Translations under genes and position numbers: made by a program
The notes under the pieces: generated by a model
The model's database searches: none
What the model was told of the DNA's origin: nothing
Seen by the model: only the letters and a program-made list of their open reading frames with translations
Part shown: piece after piece, positions 32,895-41,883 of the stretch
How the letters are laid out: each line of letters opens with the position of its first letter
How positions within the stretch are numbered: the first letter of the stretch is position 1
Assembly: GCF_014284235.1 (NCBI RefSeq)
Contig: NZ_JACOGD010000014.1
Span: 1-46,957 of the forward strand
DNA length: 46,957 nucleotides
Direction: 5' to 3'
From: Cognatundibacterium curvum
Lineage (GTDB): Bacteria; Pseudomonadota; Gammaproteobacteria; Burkholderiales; Burkholderiaceae_D

Positions 32895-34328
32895 TTATTC
32901 GCCGAAAGAACGACGTGCGCCGCCTTCGCTGGAGCGGTTGCCGCGATAGCCGCCGCCATTACCGCCACCGCTGCCTTCTTTACGTGGCGCAGCTGGCTTG
33001 CTGAAAGAACGCTGGCCACCTGGACGGCTGTTGCCGAAGTTGTTGCCGGACTTGCGTGTGTCACCTGGTTTCCAGCCGCTAGGTTTGCGGGCGGCAGAGC
33101 GTGCTGGCGCAGCCGATTTCTTAGGTTCGAAACCTTCGATCACATCGACCGGGATCAATTGCTTGGTGAAGCGTTCGATACGTTTAACGTGCATGCCTTC
33201 AGCGTGATTCACCAGCGATACTGCGATACCTTTACGGCCAGCACGACCGGTACGGCCGATACGGTGTACGTAGTCTTCCGGGAATTTTGGCAAGTCATAG
33301 TTGAAGACGTGCGTGATGCCAGGTACGTCGATACCACGCGCAGCAACGTCGGTCGCTACCAGAACACGAACCTGACCACGGCGCAGTGCGTCCAGTGTGC
33401 GGTTACGTGCGCCCTGATGCATGTCGCCATGCAGTGCTGCTGCGGCAAAGCCAGCGATGTTCAGACGGTCAGCGATGCTGTCTGCATCACGTTTAGTCGC
33501 GGTAAACACCACAGCCTGATCGACAGAAACGTCGCGCAGCAGGTGATCCAGCATACGGTTTTTGTGGGACAGATCGTCAACGAAATGCACTTTTTGCTGG
33601 ATGTTTTCATGCTTGCTGGCAGAGCCTGCAATCTGAATTACCAAAGGCTCAGTCGTGATGCGTTTTGCCATATTGCCCACAACGCCATCCAGCGTTGCAG
33701 AGAACAGCATGGTTTGACGGGTAGGCGGTGTTGCAGCAACGATTTTCTCGATGTCGTCGATAAAGCCCATGTCCAGCATGCGGTCAGCTTCGTCCAGAAC
33801 CAACATTTGCAATTCAGAGAAATCGATTTTGCCGGATTCCATGTGGTCGATCAGACGGCCTGGCGTTGCCACCAGAATTTCCGGATTACGCGACAGCAGT
33901 TGCATCTGTTTTGGGTAAGGCATGCCACCCAGAATAGATACGGCTTTCAGGCGGCGTGTGTATGAGCTGTATTTGTCCGTTGCGGTAGTAACTTGCAATG
34001 CCAGTTCGCGGGTTGGTGTCAGTACCAGCATTTTTGGTTTTGCAGCGACGAAACGTGGGCGGTCGCCGCGTGAGCGTGCAGCCTGACGTTCCTGGTTCGG
34101 TGTTTTACCGTTGGTATAAGTAACGACTTCAGCAGTAGCCAGTTTGTGTAATGCTGGCAGCATAAAGGCTGCGGTTTTACCGGAGCCGGTTTGGGACGAG
34201 ACCATCAGATCACGTCCTTCAATCGCGGCAGGGATAGCCTGTTCCTGAACTGGTGTAGGCTTGGTGTAGCCAGAATCGGTCAGGGCGCGGATGATGTTAA
34301 CGTGGAGGCCAAGTGCTTCAAAACTCAT
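32895..34328 (-). CDS. rhlE: DEAD-box RNA helicase, RhlE type
   Basis: A 477-aa ATP-dependent RNA helicase. Q motif GYTKPTPVQEQAIP (about residues 20-33), Walker A SQTGSGKT (about 45-52), DEAD box LVLDEADRMLDMGF, SAT and HRIGRTGRAGRKG are all present. The C-terminal 70 residues are Arg/Gly/Ser-rich (GGNGGGYRGN), as in RhlE-type RNA-binding tails. A start at 34445 is possible, but ATG 34328 gives the family N-terminus (MSFEALGL). It is preceded by a 400-base gene-free leader region. Likely role: ribosome assembly or mRNA turnover; cold induction is often seen in the family. Confidence 0.93.
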   Translation of the reverse strand: MSFEALGLHVNIIRALTDSGYTKPTPVQEQAIPAAIEGRDLMVSSQTGSGKTAAFMLPALHKLATAEVVTYTNGKTPNQERQAARSRGDRPRFVAAKPKMLVLTPTRELALQVTTATDKYSSYTRRLKAVSILGGMPYPKQMQLLSRNPEILVATPGRLIDHMESGKIDFSELQMLVLDEADRMLDMGFIDDIEKIVAATPPTRQTMLFSATLDGVVGNMAKRITTEPLVIQIAGSASKHENIQQKVHFVDDLSHKNRMLDHLLRDVSVDQAVVFTATKRDADSIADRLNIAGFAAAALHGDMHQGARNRTLDALRRGQVRVLVATDVAARGIDVPGITHVFNYDLPKFPEDYVHRIGRTGRAGRKGIAVSLVNHAEGMHVKRIERFTKQLIPVDVIEGFEPKKSAAPARSAARKPSGWKPGDTRKSGNNFGNSRPGGQRSFSKPAAPRKEGSGGGNGGGYRGNRSSEGGARRSFGE

Positions 34329-34728
34329 GAAATTCTTTCGTAAAAATGGAGCGCGCCACAAAACCAATGCGCGCAAAAATGCAGCGTCAAGCAAACGAAA
34401 TGAACACAGAAAATCCAAAAACGGACGACAATGAAATTTCGGCACAAAAGCTTTGCGCCGGGATGATGTCTATCTAGTTACCAGACATGCAGGGCGGGAG
34501 GGCTTTTACGTGCACCATAAGGTTTATGGGCACAGGCTTGCGATGCTACTCAGTTTCTCACTGCGCTTAAGGAGTCGCTGAACGAATCTTTATATTGCAG
34601 TGCAAAAACGGAATGATACATGATTTTGTGAGATTTCGCAGTCTTTTTTGTAAATCGCATAGAAAGCCCGAGTTTGCGGGGGAGATGCATGCAGTTATGT
34701 TATCCCGGCTAAGCGCATGTGGCTGGCC
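34329..34728. other. 400-bp gap upstream of the helicase gene with a bulged hairpin
   Basis: No gene is visible. A hairpin lies at 34510-34533: GTGC-(a)-CCATAA, loop GGT, TTATGG-GCAC (10 paired bases, one bulged A). No T run follows on the minus strand, so it is not a plain terminator. A TATCAT-like -10 element lies near 34620, which would give a leader of about 280 bases. Near 34667-34684, a CCCG-N6-CGGG stem followed by CTTTCT on the minus strand may be the weak bcsZ terminator. Confidence 0.35.
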
Positions 34729-35907
34729 TTAATGGCAGGCCGCAGCTTGCCAGGCAAATTCGGCGCGGCCATCCGGCAAAAAGGCAAAACGCTTTTCCTG
34801 CCAGCCGATTCCGAACAGGGCCAGCACCTGATCATAATAGGCATCTGGCCGTATGCCATTGGCCTGAATACGTAATTGCTGCTGTTGCAGTGCTTTGCTG
34901 TGTTGGCCGCTGCTCAAAAAGGGCAGCAGCGCGGCAGAAAATCCGGTGGTCCCAGGATTTTTCGCTTCACCGGTTTGTATGTTCACGAACTCAGGCGGAT
35001 AGCCCAGTTGTTCAGTCAAGGCTGCCATCGGGGCCAAGTGCCGCAGCAGGCGTGAGCGTTCCGGGTCCTGCGCATGCAGCATACCGGCCCATAAATAAAC
35101 CCGGATCGCATTGTAGCCACCATCCCCTTTTTCCACGCCGTTCAGGTCAGGCGAGAAGCTGGCGCGGCCGCTGCTGGTGGTCTGGTAAATGGTCCAGTCA
35201 GGACTAAAACCCTTGGGTGCAGACTGGATCAGCAAACGGAAAGACGCTTGCGCCATTTGCTGCCAGCGCTGGTCGCGTTCTTTGACGGCCAGCCAGCGCA
35301 GCAATTGCAAAGGCACATAACTGGGATTGAGTTTCCAGCGTTTTTCACCCAGATCAAAACCATGTGGCGCCGGTAGTAAGCTGAAGCCCAAGCCGGGTAA
35401 ATCCAGACTCTCTTCCCGAAGTACGCGTTGTGCCAGCAGGCTGCCCAGTGCTGAGTACGATGTATTACCCCAGATATCACCAGCCAGCAGCAGAGAGTAA
35501 GCCATCCATACATCCGCGTCGGACGCCGAATTATTATCGATCACGCCCCAGCTTTGATCCGCACGTTGCCCCCATTGCCAGGCGGGTAGCCGTACCGTCA
35601 GATCTCCACCGGCCAGATTATTGCTGGTCCAGTGCAGCAGTTGTTTGAAACTGGGCTGATCATTGGCTGCCATCGCAAAAAACATGGCATAGGCCTGCCC
35701 TTCAGATACCGTTGGTTTGATGTTGCCGCTATGGTCCACTACACGGCCGTCTTTAGTGATGAATTGCTGACGGAAATGCTCCCACGCTGGCCATGATGTA
35801 CAACTGCCCGCCGTGGCAGCGAAGCTGAGTCCGTTCAGGCTGAGTGCTGCGCCAGCGATGCAGATGCGGATGCCGTGTTTTAGCAGTGAATGTAAGGATG
35901 GGCGCAT
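34729..35907 (-). CDS. bcsZ: GH8-family endoglucanase (BcsZ type)
   Basis: A 392-aa periplasmic endo-beta-1,4-glucanase of glycoside hydrolase family 8. The signal peptide is at about residues 1-33 (FAATA). TVSEGQAYAMFFAMAAND (about residues 66-83) contains the catalytic acid Glu (about E69) and the family signature. NSASDADVWMAYSLLLAG and DGGYNAIRVYLWAGML are also typical of BcsZ. BcsZ normally stands beside bcsA/B/C and trims nascent cellulose. Here no cellulose synthase genes are near. It may act on cellulose made elsewhere in the genome or on the polysaccharide of the 8-18 kb locus; this is inference. Confidence 0.92.
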   Translation of the reverse strand: MRPSLHSLLKHGIRICIAGAALSLNGLSFAATAGSCTSWPAWEHFRQQFITKDGRVVDHSGNIKPTVSEGQAYAMFFAMAANDQPSFKQLLHWTSNNLAGGDLTVRLPAWQWGQRADQSWGVIDNNSASDADVWMAYSLLLAGDIWGNTSYSALGSLLAQRVLREESLDLPGLGFSLLPAPHGFDLGEKRWKLNPSYVPLQLLRWLAVKERDQRWQQMAQASFRLLIQSAPKGFSPDWTIYQTTSSGRASFSPDLNGVEKGDGGYNAIRVYLWAGMLHAQDPERSRLLRHLAPMAALTEQLGYPPEFVNIQTGEAKNPGTTGFSAALLPFLSSGQHSKALQQQQLRIQANGIRPDAYYDQVLALFGIGWQEKRFAFLPDGRAEFAWQAAACH

Positions 35908-36096
35908 GTCAGTTCAGGAAAATGAAGCAGGATGAAGCTGGCAAATTGAGCAAAGTGATTTGGACTGTTAGTATGTCTGCCATGTCAGGCTAAGCTACCC
36001 TGTGCTGAGCGCTTGTGATCCTGGCTGTGATACTCAAACGAATGCCGCATTGTACTGAACTCTGTGCCGCAAATTAATGAATTTAGGATAGGTAGC

Positions 36097-36861
36097 ATGA
36101 AATTTTTCAGCACCCTGATGCGTAGCAGTTTGTGCTGCGCTATGTTTTTTTCGGCAGCCGTGCAGGCCGAAACCATCTCTGTCGCGGTCGCGGCCAATGT
36201 GCAGTTCGTGTTTGATGATTTGAAGGCTGCGTTTAAACAAGAAACCGGACATGAGCTGCAGGCCAGTTTCAATTCTTCCGGCAAGTTCGTGGCGCAGATC
36301 AGCAATGGTGCGCCATTCGATGTGTTCTTATCGGCGGATATGGAATTTCCCGAGAAGCTGTATAAAGATGGTTATGCGATGCAGGCACCTAAAGTGTATG
36401 CCTATGGCGCACTGGTGTTGTGGACCATGAAAGACCTGGATTTACAGCAGTGGCAAGCTGCTTTGCAGCAGGCCAGGGTGAGTAAGATCGCCATCGCGAA
36501 TCCTAAGACGGCACCGTATGGGCGCGAAACCATGCGCGTGCTGAACGCACATAAACTGGAGCAGACTTTACAGCCCAGGCTGGTGTTTGCAGAGAGCATA
36601 GCGCAGACTAACCAGTACATTCATTCGGGGGTAGCCGACCTCGGATTTACTGCCAAATCCGTGGTGCTGTCACCTGAAATGAAGGGGCAGGGTAAGTGGC
36701 TGGAATTGCCGCGCGATGTGTATCAGCCGATTGCACAGGGAGCCGTCATTTTGAAGCATGGTAAACAGCAGCATGCGGCGGTGTCGCAGCAATTCTACGA
36801 CTTCATTTACTCGGCCAAAGCCCGCGCCATCTTTGAACGTTACGGCTATATCCTGCCATGA
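36097..36861 (+). CDS. modA: Molybdate-binding periplasmic protein ModA
   Basis: A 254-aa ABC-transporter substrate-binding protein. The signal peptide ends near AVQA-ET (residue 24). VAVAANVQFVFDDLKAAFKQETGHE and FNSSGKFVAQISNGAPFDVFLSAD are the ModA motifs (oxyanion-binding Ser residues in both). ATG 36097 has AGGATAG upstream and yields the signal peptide; an upstream GTG at 36064 is rejected. The stop overlaps the next start (ATGA, 36858-36861). No clear ModE operator is visible upstream. Divergent from bcsZ. Confidence 0.92.
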   Translation: MKFFSTLMRSSLCCAMFFSAAVQAETISVAVAANVQFVFDDLKAAFKQETGHELQASFNSSGKFVAQISNGAPFDVFLSADMEFPEKLYKDGYAMQAPKVYAYGALVLWTMKDLDLQQWQAALQQARVSKIAIANPKTAPYGRETMRVLNAHKLEQTLQPRLVFAESIAQTNQYIHSGVADLGFTAKSVVLSPEMKGQGKWLELPRDVYQPIAQGAVILKHGKQQHAAVSQQFYDFIYSAKARAIFERYGYILP

Positions 36862-37358
36862 ATCAGCTCAGCGGCCAGTTGCTGGCGATAGACACCCAGG
36901 GCAGCGTCAGTATCGCTGATGTCGCAATCGGTGAGCATGGCAAGCTGATCCTGACAGCGATGGTGCTGGGTGCTGCGCATCCTGCCACCACATGGAGCGT
37001 CGGGCAGCCGGTGACGATGCTGTTCAAAGAATCCGAAGTTGCTTTAGCCAGACAACTTAGCGGTCAGATCAGCCTGCGTAACCGCATGCCTGGCCAGGTG
37101 GTCGCGCTGGAGCAGGGGCGTTTGTTGACGCGGGTCAGGCTGGCGTTGCAGGATGTGTCTGGCGGTTGCATAGAATCGCTGATCACCACACGCTCGGCAC
37201 AGGCGATGCAACTGGGCATCGGCGATCAGCTTGAAGCGCTGGTGAAGTCGAATGAAATGAGCATGATGCCGCAAATTCATCCCCAAATTCAGCAGCCGCC
37301 TCAGCAGCAGATTCAGCAGCCGACTCAGCACGGCGGCGCAGCGCAGGAGCCAGCATGA
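36858..37358 (+). CDS. Stand-alone TOBE/Mop-domain molybdate-binding protein
   Basis: A 166-aa protein with two TOBE/Mop-like units: about residues 3-66 (LSGQLLAIDTQGSVSIADVA..., weak) and about 67-135 (LSGQISLRNRMPGQVVALEQGRLLTRVRLAL..., clear; LSARNxxxGxV is the Mop signature). The C-terminus is low-complexity Gln/Pro (PQIHPQIQQPPQQQIQQP). Di-Mop proteins bind oxyanions such as molybdate and may buffer it in the cytoplasm. It sits between modA and modB and overlaps both by four bases, so its dose is tied to the transporter. The ModC here is short, so some sensing may have moved to this protein. Confidence 0.8.
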   Translation: MNQLSGQLLAIDTQGSVSIADVAIGEHGKLILTAMVLGAAHPATTWSVGQPVTMLFKESEVALARQLSGQISLRNRMPGQVVALEQGRLLTRVRLALQDVSGGCIESLITTRSAQAMQLGIGDQLEALVKSNEMSMMPQIHPQIQQPPQQQIQQPTQHGGAAQEPA

Positions 37359-38038
37359 GCGGCATCGACTGGCAGCCCTTATGGTTAACCCTGAAGCTGG
37401 CAAGCGCGACCACGCTGCTGCTGATACTGTGCGGCATACCCATCGCTTATCGCATCGCATATTCCCACAGCCGTTTGAAGCCGCTGTGGGAAACTCTGGT
37501 CAGTATGCCGCTGGTTTTACCACCGTCGGTACTTGGCTTTTATTTGCTGCTTGCGTTCAGTCCTCAGCATGCATTCGGCGCCTGGCTGGAGCAGTATCTG
37601 CATCTGAAACTGGTGTTCAGTTTTGCCGGTTTACTCATTGGTTCTGTGATTTTCAGTCTGCCGTTTATGGTGCAGCCGCTGCAGTCGGCTTTGCAGAATT
37701 TGCCGCCATCGCTGCTGGAAGCGTCGCGCACGCTGGGTAAGCCGGACTGGTACACCTTGCTGCGCATTTTATTGCCGAATATCCGTCCCGCCTTATTGAG
37801 CGGCATCGTATTGAGTTTCGCGCATACCGTCGGCGAATTTGGCGTGGTGCTGATGATAGGCGGGAATATCCCCGGCGTGTCCAAGGTCGCATCAATAGCG
37901 ATTTATGATGAAGTCGAAAGCCTGAATTATGCTGCGGCCCATGCCTATGCGGCAGTGTTACTGGTCATGAGTTTTTCTATCCTGTTGACGGTGTATATCG
38001 TGAACCGGCGTCACGCGCGTGGGCAGGGGGCAGCATGA
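37355..38038 (+). CDS. modB: Molybdate ABC transporter permease ModB
   Basis: A 227-aa inner-membrane permease with about five hydrophobic segments. LVLPPSVLGFYLLLAF and the cytoplasmic EAA loop, EASRTLGKPDWYTLLRILLPNIRPALLSG (about residues 128-156), followed by HTVGEFGVVLMIGGNIPG, are diagnostic for ModB. The start overlaps the TOBE gene stop and the stop overlaps the modC start, each by four bases. Confidence 0.94.
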   Translation: MSGIDWQPLWLTLKLASATTLLLILCGIPIAYRIAYSHSRLKPLWETLVSMPLVLPPSVLGFYLLLAFSPQHAFGAWLEQYLHLKLVFSFAGLLIGSVIFSLPFMVQPLQSALQNLPPSLLEASRTLGKPDWYTLLRILLPNIRPALLSGIVLSFAHTVGEFGVVLMIGGNIPGVSKVASIAIYDEVESLNYAAAHAYAAVLLVMSFSILLTVYIVNRRHARGQGAA

Positions 38039-38913
38039 TAGAAATCAGTCTGCGTCATCCCATGCAAACTACCAGCGGACCAGAATGGCTGGAGCTGGAT
38101 TTGTCTATTCAGGATCAGGCTTTCTGCGCGTTGTCTGGCAGTTCCGGTGCAGGCAAGACTACCTTGCTGCGTATGCTGGCTGGCTTGGCCATGCCGCAGT
38201 CTGGCCGCATCGTGGTCAATGGTGAAGTCTGGCTCGATACCGCGCGGTCGGTGTGTCGTCAGCCGCAGCAACGCGCGGTGGGCATGGTGTTCCAGGACTA
38301 TGCGCTGTTCCCGAATCTGACCGTAGCACAGAACGTCGCCTATGCCTTGGCGCGTGATCAGCAGGATAGTTTGCAGCACTTGCTGGCGCTGAATGATTTG
38401 ACGGCCTTGAGTCAGCGTTTGCCCGGCAGTTTATCGGGGGGACAAAAGCAAAGAGTCGCGCTGGCACGCGCATTAGCGCGCGTGATCGGCAGTCCGGCGC
38501 GCTTGTTATTGCTGGATGAGCCGCTGTCTGCACTCGATGTCAGTCTGCGCGCACAGTTGCAGGATAGTTTGGCCAGCCTGCATGCCGAGCTGGGTTTGAC
38601 CACGCTGCTGGTCAGCCACGATCTGGGAGAAATTTTCAAACTCGCGCAAACGGTATTTGTGCTGGAACGTGGCCGCATTCAGCGTTACGGCTCACCGGCT
38701 GAGGTGTTTTTGCAGCAAAAAATGCAGGGCCAGTTGCAGTTGCGCGCGCAGGTACTGGCGATCCGGCAGGAAGAAGTGATTTTTATTGTCTCGCTGCTGG
38801 TCGGGCAAGACATCATAGAAATCATGGCGTCGGCGAGCGAAGTGGCGCAGCTACAAACAGGCGCGCACATCACCATCTCGACCAAGGCATTCAGTCCCTT
38901 GATTTTTGCTTAG
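38035..38913 (+). CDS. modC: Molybdate ABC transporter ATPase ModC (short form)
   Basis: A 292-aa ABC ATPase. Walker A is in SGSSGAGKTTLLRMLAG (about residues 35-51), and it has the Q loop, signature LSGGQKQRVALARALA and Walker B LLLLDEPLSALD. Canonical ModC is about 350 residues, with a C-terminal TOBE domain. Here only about 60 residues (LQLRAQVLAIRQEEVIFIVS...) follow the nucleotide-binding core, so the regulatory domain is reduced. This fits the separate TOBE protein in the operon. The terminator at 38977 ends the unit. Confidence 0.92.
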   Translation: MIEISLRHPMQTTSGPEWLELDLSIQDQAFCALSGSSGAGKTTLLRMLAGLAMPQSGRIVVNGEVWLDTARSVCRQPQQRAVGMVFQDYALFPNLTVAQNVAYALARDQQDSLQHLLALNDLTALSQRLPGSLSGGQKQRVALARALARVIGSPARLLLLDEPLSALDVSLRAQLQDSLASLHAELGLTTLLVSHDLGEIFKLAQTVFVLERGRIQRYGSPAEVFLQQKMQGQLQLRAQVLAIRQEEVIFIVSLLVGQDIIEIMASASEVAQLQTGAHITISTKAFSPLIFA

Positions 38914-38935
38914 TTAGTGCAGGCTAATCTGTAAG

Positions 38936-38963
38936 CTAAACTTTAAACTAAACTTTAAGCTAA
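38936..38963. repeat. Two tandem 12-bp units after modC
   Basis: CTAAACTTTAAA (38936-38947) and CTAAACTTTAAG (38948-38959), followed by CTAA. It is a short simple repeat in the intergenic space, with no evident role. Confidence 0.5.
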
Positions 38964-38976
38964 TAGCGCCGGACAT

Positions 38977-39009
38977 AAAAAAAGCTGCAGTTTTCACTGC
39001 AGCTTTTTT
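38977..39009. terminator. Bidirectional intrinsic terminator between modC and fabI
   Basis: AAAAAAAGCTGCAG (38977-38990), loop TTTTCA, CTGCAGCTTTTTT. Convergent genes modC (+) and fabI (-) both end into it. Confidence 0.92.
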
Positions 39010-39043
39010 ACCAGACAGACAGACTATATGCGATGACGCTGTA

Positions 39044-39838
39044 TCAGCGATCGTAAGTGTCAGCGTTCAGACCCATCACGTGTGAGAAACCGCCATCAAC
39101 ATAGGTGATTTCGCCGGTAATACCATTCGCCAGGTTGGACAGCAGGAAGGCCGCAGTATTGCCTACGTCTTCTATCGTCACGTTGCGGCGCAGTGGTGCA
39201 TGATCCGCAACGAAGCCCAGCAGTTTGCCGAAATCTTTAATGCCGGAGGCAGCCAGAGTTTTGATCGGACCAGCGGAAATGCCGTTGACGCGTATGCCTT
39301 TTTTGCCCAGATCTTCGGCCAGATAACGGACCGAAGCTTCCAGTGCGGCTTTCGCCATACCCATAGTGTTGTAGTGTGGGATAGCACGGATAGCGCCCAG
39401 ATAGGACAGGGTCAGCAAAGCGGAATCCTGACGCAGCATAGGCAGCGCAGCTTTTGCCATTGCCGGGAAGCTGTAAGCGGAAATATCGTGCGCAATGCGG
39501 AAGGCTTCACGTGAGAAACCGTCGAGGAATTCACCGGCAATCGCTTCACGTGGTGCAAAGCCAATCGCGTGAACCAGACCATCGAGCTGGTCCCATTGTT
39601 GGCCCAGATCTTTGAATACTGCTTCGATTTGTTCATCGCTGGCGACGTCGCAATCGAATACCAGCTTGCTGTCAAATTCTGCAGCGAAGTCTGTAATTCT
39701 GTCTTTGAAACGCTCACCGACATAGGTGAAAGCCAGTTCCGCGCCTTCGCGTTTGCAGGCTTGTGCAATACCGTAAGCGATGGAACGGTTAGACAGCAAA
39801 CCGGTGATCAGAATTTTTTTGCCTTGCAGAAATGCCAT
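39044..39838 (-). CDS. fabI: Enoyl-ACP reductase FabI
   Basis: A 264-aa NADH-dependent enoyl-acyl-carrier-protein reductase, the last step of each fatty-acid elongation cycle. The N-terminus [23 protein letters not shown] carries the family nucleotide-binding motif. [23 protein letters not shown] holds the Tyr-x6-Lys catalytic pair. [11 protein letters not shown] follows. ATG 39838 is preceded by GGAGTCAAC. A reading frame open to 39928 would add 30 residues with no FabI homology and is rejected. Length matches the family (about 262). Confidence 0.96.
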   Translation of the reverse strand: MAFLQGKKILITGLLSNRSIAYGIAQACKREGAELAFTYVGERFKDRITDFAAEFDSKLVFDCDVASDEQIEAVFKDLGQQWDQLDGLVHAIGFAPREAIAGEFLDGFSREAFRIAHDISAYSFPAMAKAALPMLRQDSALLTLSYLGAIRAIPHYNTMGMAKAALEASVRYLAEDLGKKGIRVNGISAGPIKTLAASGIKDFGKLLGFVADHAPLRRNVTIEDVGNTAAFLLSNLANGITGEITYVDGGFSHVMGLNADTYDR

Positions 39839-40073
39839 GTTGACTCCAGATTGTATCCCAGTATTGATGCGGCTTAGCGCACGAAAATGCCTGAAAAGCC
39901 GCATGAATACTGGGATGGTGTTATTCATGATTTGCTCAGCCTCCCTTTTCAGGGGACTGAAATGCGGTGGCGGATAAGGCCGCGCCGCGGCAACAGGTCG
40001 GAATTGTAAGTGCTAAGCGGGATTCGGGCAAATTTTCTGTTTGTGCTGCGTGTGATCCGGCTTAACCTGGCTT

Positions 40074-40127
40074 AAAAAGGCACGGTCGTCTGTTTTATGG
40101 TCTGTTGAGATAGCGCACCGTGCCTTT
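40074..40127 (-). terminator. Intrinsic terminator of the peptide transporter operon
   Basis: AAAGGCACGGT (40076-40086) with ACCGTGCCTTT (40117-40127), an 11-bp perfect stem and a 30-base loop. On the minus strand it runs into TTTTTAAG. It lies 14 bases after the ATPase stop. Confidence 0.82.
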
Positions 40128-40140
40128 GCTGAAGCTAAGC

Positions 40141-41874
40141 CTATGCCTGGCGCTCCTGCGGCTGCAGGCCGCGTGGTATCGCGTTCAGCAGGCTGCGGGT
40201 ATAGGCTTGTTGCGGAGCGTGATACAAGGTATCCGAATTCGCCAGCTCCACCACTTTACCGTGATGCATGACCATGACCTGATCGGCGATGTATTTCACC
40301 ACCGCCAGATCATGCGAGATAAAGATATAGGACAGGCCAAATTCATCTTGTAAATCCTGCAGCAGGTTCAGCACCTGCGCCTGCACTGATACATCCAGCG
40401 CCGATACCGATTCGTCACAGATCAGCACTTCCGGCTTCATACTCAGGCAGCGTGCAATCGCTATCCTTTGCCGCTGGCCGCCGGAAAACTCGTGCGGATA
40501 GCGGTAAAACGCAGTCTGTGGCAAACCAACTTTATCCAGCAACTGGCAAGCCAGCCGTATGCGCTCCTGTTCATTGGCTCCGATCTGATGGATATGCATA
40601 GGCTCCATCAGAATTTGGCCTATGGTAAAGCGCGGATTGAGCGAGGCATACGGATTTTGGAAAATGATTTGTATGCGTCGTTTATAGGGCAGGAAGGCTT
40701 TGTTGGACAGCGCCAGAATATCTTCGCCATCAAACAAGGCCTGACCGCTGCTGGCCTGATGGATGCGCATCAGTGTCAGGCCGACTGTGGTTTTGCCTGA
40801 ACCGGATTCACCGACTACCCCGAGCGTTTTGCCGCGTGCGAGACGGAAGCTGACCTGATCAACCGCCTTGAACTCTTTTTTACCAAATAAGCCTTCGCGG
40901 GTATAAAAACTTTTGCTCAGATTACGCACATCCAGCACGATGTCTTCCTGCCCGTCCAGACCACGGCTACGTTGTTTTTGCTCCGGTAAATGGCCTGCAT
41001 GCTGCATGAAATCGGCAATCACAGGCAGCCGCCACGGACGTGTATTCAGGCTAGGGCGGCAATGCAGCAGCGCCTGCGTATAGCTATCCTGAGGCGCATC
41101 AAAAATCTGACGCACTGTACCGGTTTCGCGGATTTCACCATGCCGCATCACGATCACATGATCCGCAATTTCACCCACTAATGCCAGGTCATGCGTGATG
41201 AACAGTACCGACATCTGATGCTTGATACGCAGTGCATTGATCAGGTCGATAATCTGCTTTTGTATGGTGACATCGAGCGCGGTGGTCGGTTCATCAGCAA
41301 TCAGTAATTTAGGTTCGCAGGCAATCGCCATCGCAATCATCACGCGTTGCTGCTGACCGCCAGACAACTGACTGGGATAGGCATCTATTTTGCGTGCCGG
41401 ATCAGGTATGCCGACTTCTTCCAGCAAGGCCAGCGTGCGCAATCTGGCCTGGGCCGCATCCATGCCCTTATGCAGGCGCAGTACTTCTGCGATCTGGAAT
41501 CCCACGGAAAACACAGGATTGAGCGAAGTCATTGGCTCCTGGAAGATCATGGATATCTCTTTGCCGCATAATTGGCGGCGCTGCTCGCGATCTAATTCCA
41601 GCAAATTTTTTCCCGCAAACAGGATGCGGCTGTCATTGGTGATGGACGAGGTATCCGCTGGCAGCAAACCCATAATCGCAAGTGAGCTGACTGATTTGCC
41701 GCTGCCGGATTCACCGACCAGCGCGACTGTGGCATTGTGCGGAATTTGAAACGAGATGCCTTTGACGGTCTCTACGCTGTCCTTTTTATTGACGCGGAAA
41801 GACACGCGCAGATTGTCGACTTGCAGCAGTGGCGCTGCGCTGGTGTTCGTGACCGAAGATGAAATTGTCGTCAT
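40141..41874 (-). CDS. Fused two-domain ABC ATPase of a peptide transporter (YejF-like)
   Basis: A 577-aa protein containing two complete ABC domains in tandem, as in YejF. The first has Walker A GESGSGKSVSSLAIM (about residues 54-68), signature LSGGQQQRVMIAMAIA and Walker B LLIADEPTTALD. The second has GESGSGKTTVGLTLM (about 361-375), FSGGQRQRIAIARCLS and VLICDESVSALD. The interdomain linker is Pro/Arg-rich. It powers import by the two permeases encoded just upstream. It starts nine bases after the DppC-type permease stop. Oligopeptide, microcin C-like or similar cargo is typical of this arrangement; the substrate is not known. Confidence 0.9.
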   Translation of the reverse strand: MTTISSSVTNTSAAPLLQVDNLRVSFRVNKKDSVETVKGISFQIPHNATVALVGESGSGKSVSSLAIMGLLPADTSSITNDSRILFAGKNLLELDREQRRQLCGKEISMIFQEPMTSLNPVFSVGFQIAEVLRLHKGMDAAQARLRTLALLEEVGIPDPARKIDAYPSQLSGGQQQRVMIAMAIACEPKLLIADEPTTALDVTIQKQIIDLINALRIKHQMSVLFITHDLALVGEIADHVIVMRHGEIRETGTVRQIFDAPQDSYTQALLHCRPSLNTRPWRLPVIADFMQHAGHLPEQKQRSRGLDGQEDIVLDVRNLSKSFYTREGLFGKKEFKAVDQVSFRLARGKTLGVVGESGSGKTTVGLTLMRIHQASSGQALFDGEDILALSNKAFLPYKRRIQIIFQNPYASLNPRFTIGQILMEPMHIHQIGANEQERIRLACQLLDKVGLPQTAFYRYPHEFSGGQRQRIAIARCLSMKPEVLICDESVSALDVSVQAQVLNLLQDLQDEFGLSYIFISHDLAVVKYIADQVMVMHHGKVVELANSDTLYHAPQQAYTRSLLNAIPRGLQPQERQA

Positions 41875-41883
41875 GGTCTGTCC

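Noticed and set aside
34329..34445. Extended start for the RhlE-type helicase
   Set aside because: The added residues (MPKFHCRPFLDFLC...) have no helicase homology, and ATG 34328 begins the family N-terminus.
35908..36096. Search for a ModE operator before modA
   Set aside because: No palindrome with the ATCGxTATATA-type half-sites was found between bcsZ and modA.
38931..38963. Repeats after modC as a CRISPR or REP element
   Set aside because: Only two 12-bp AT-rich units without spacers or hairpin of the needed size; a simple local duplication explains it.
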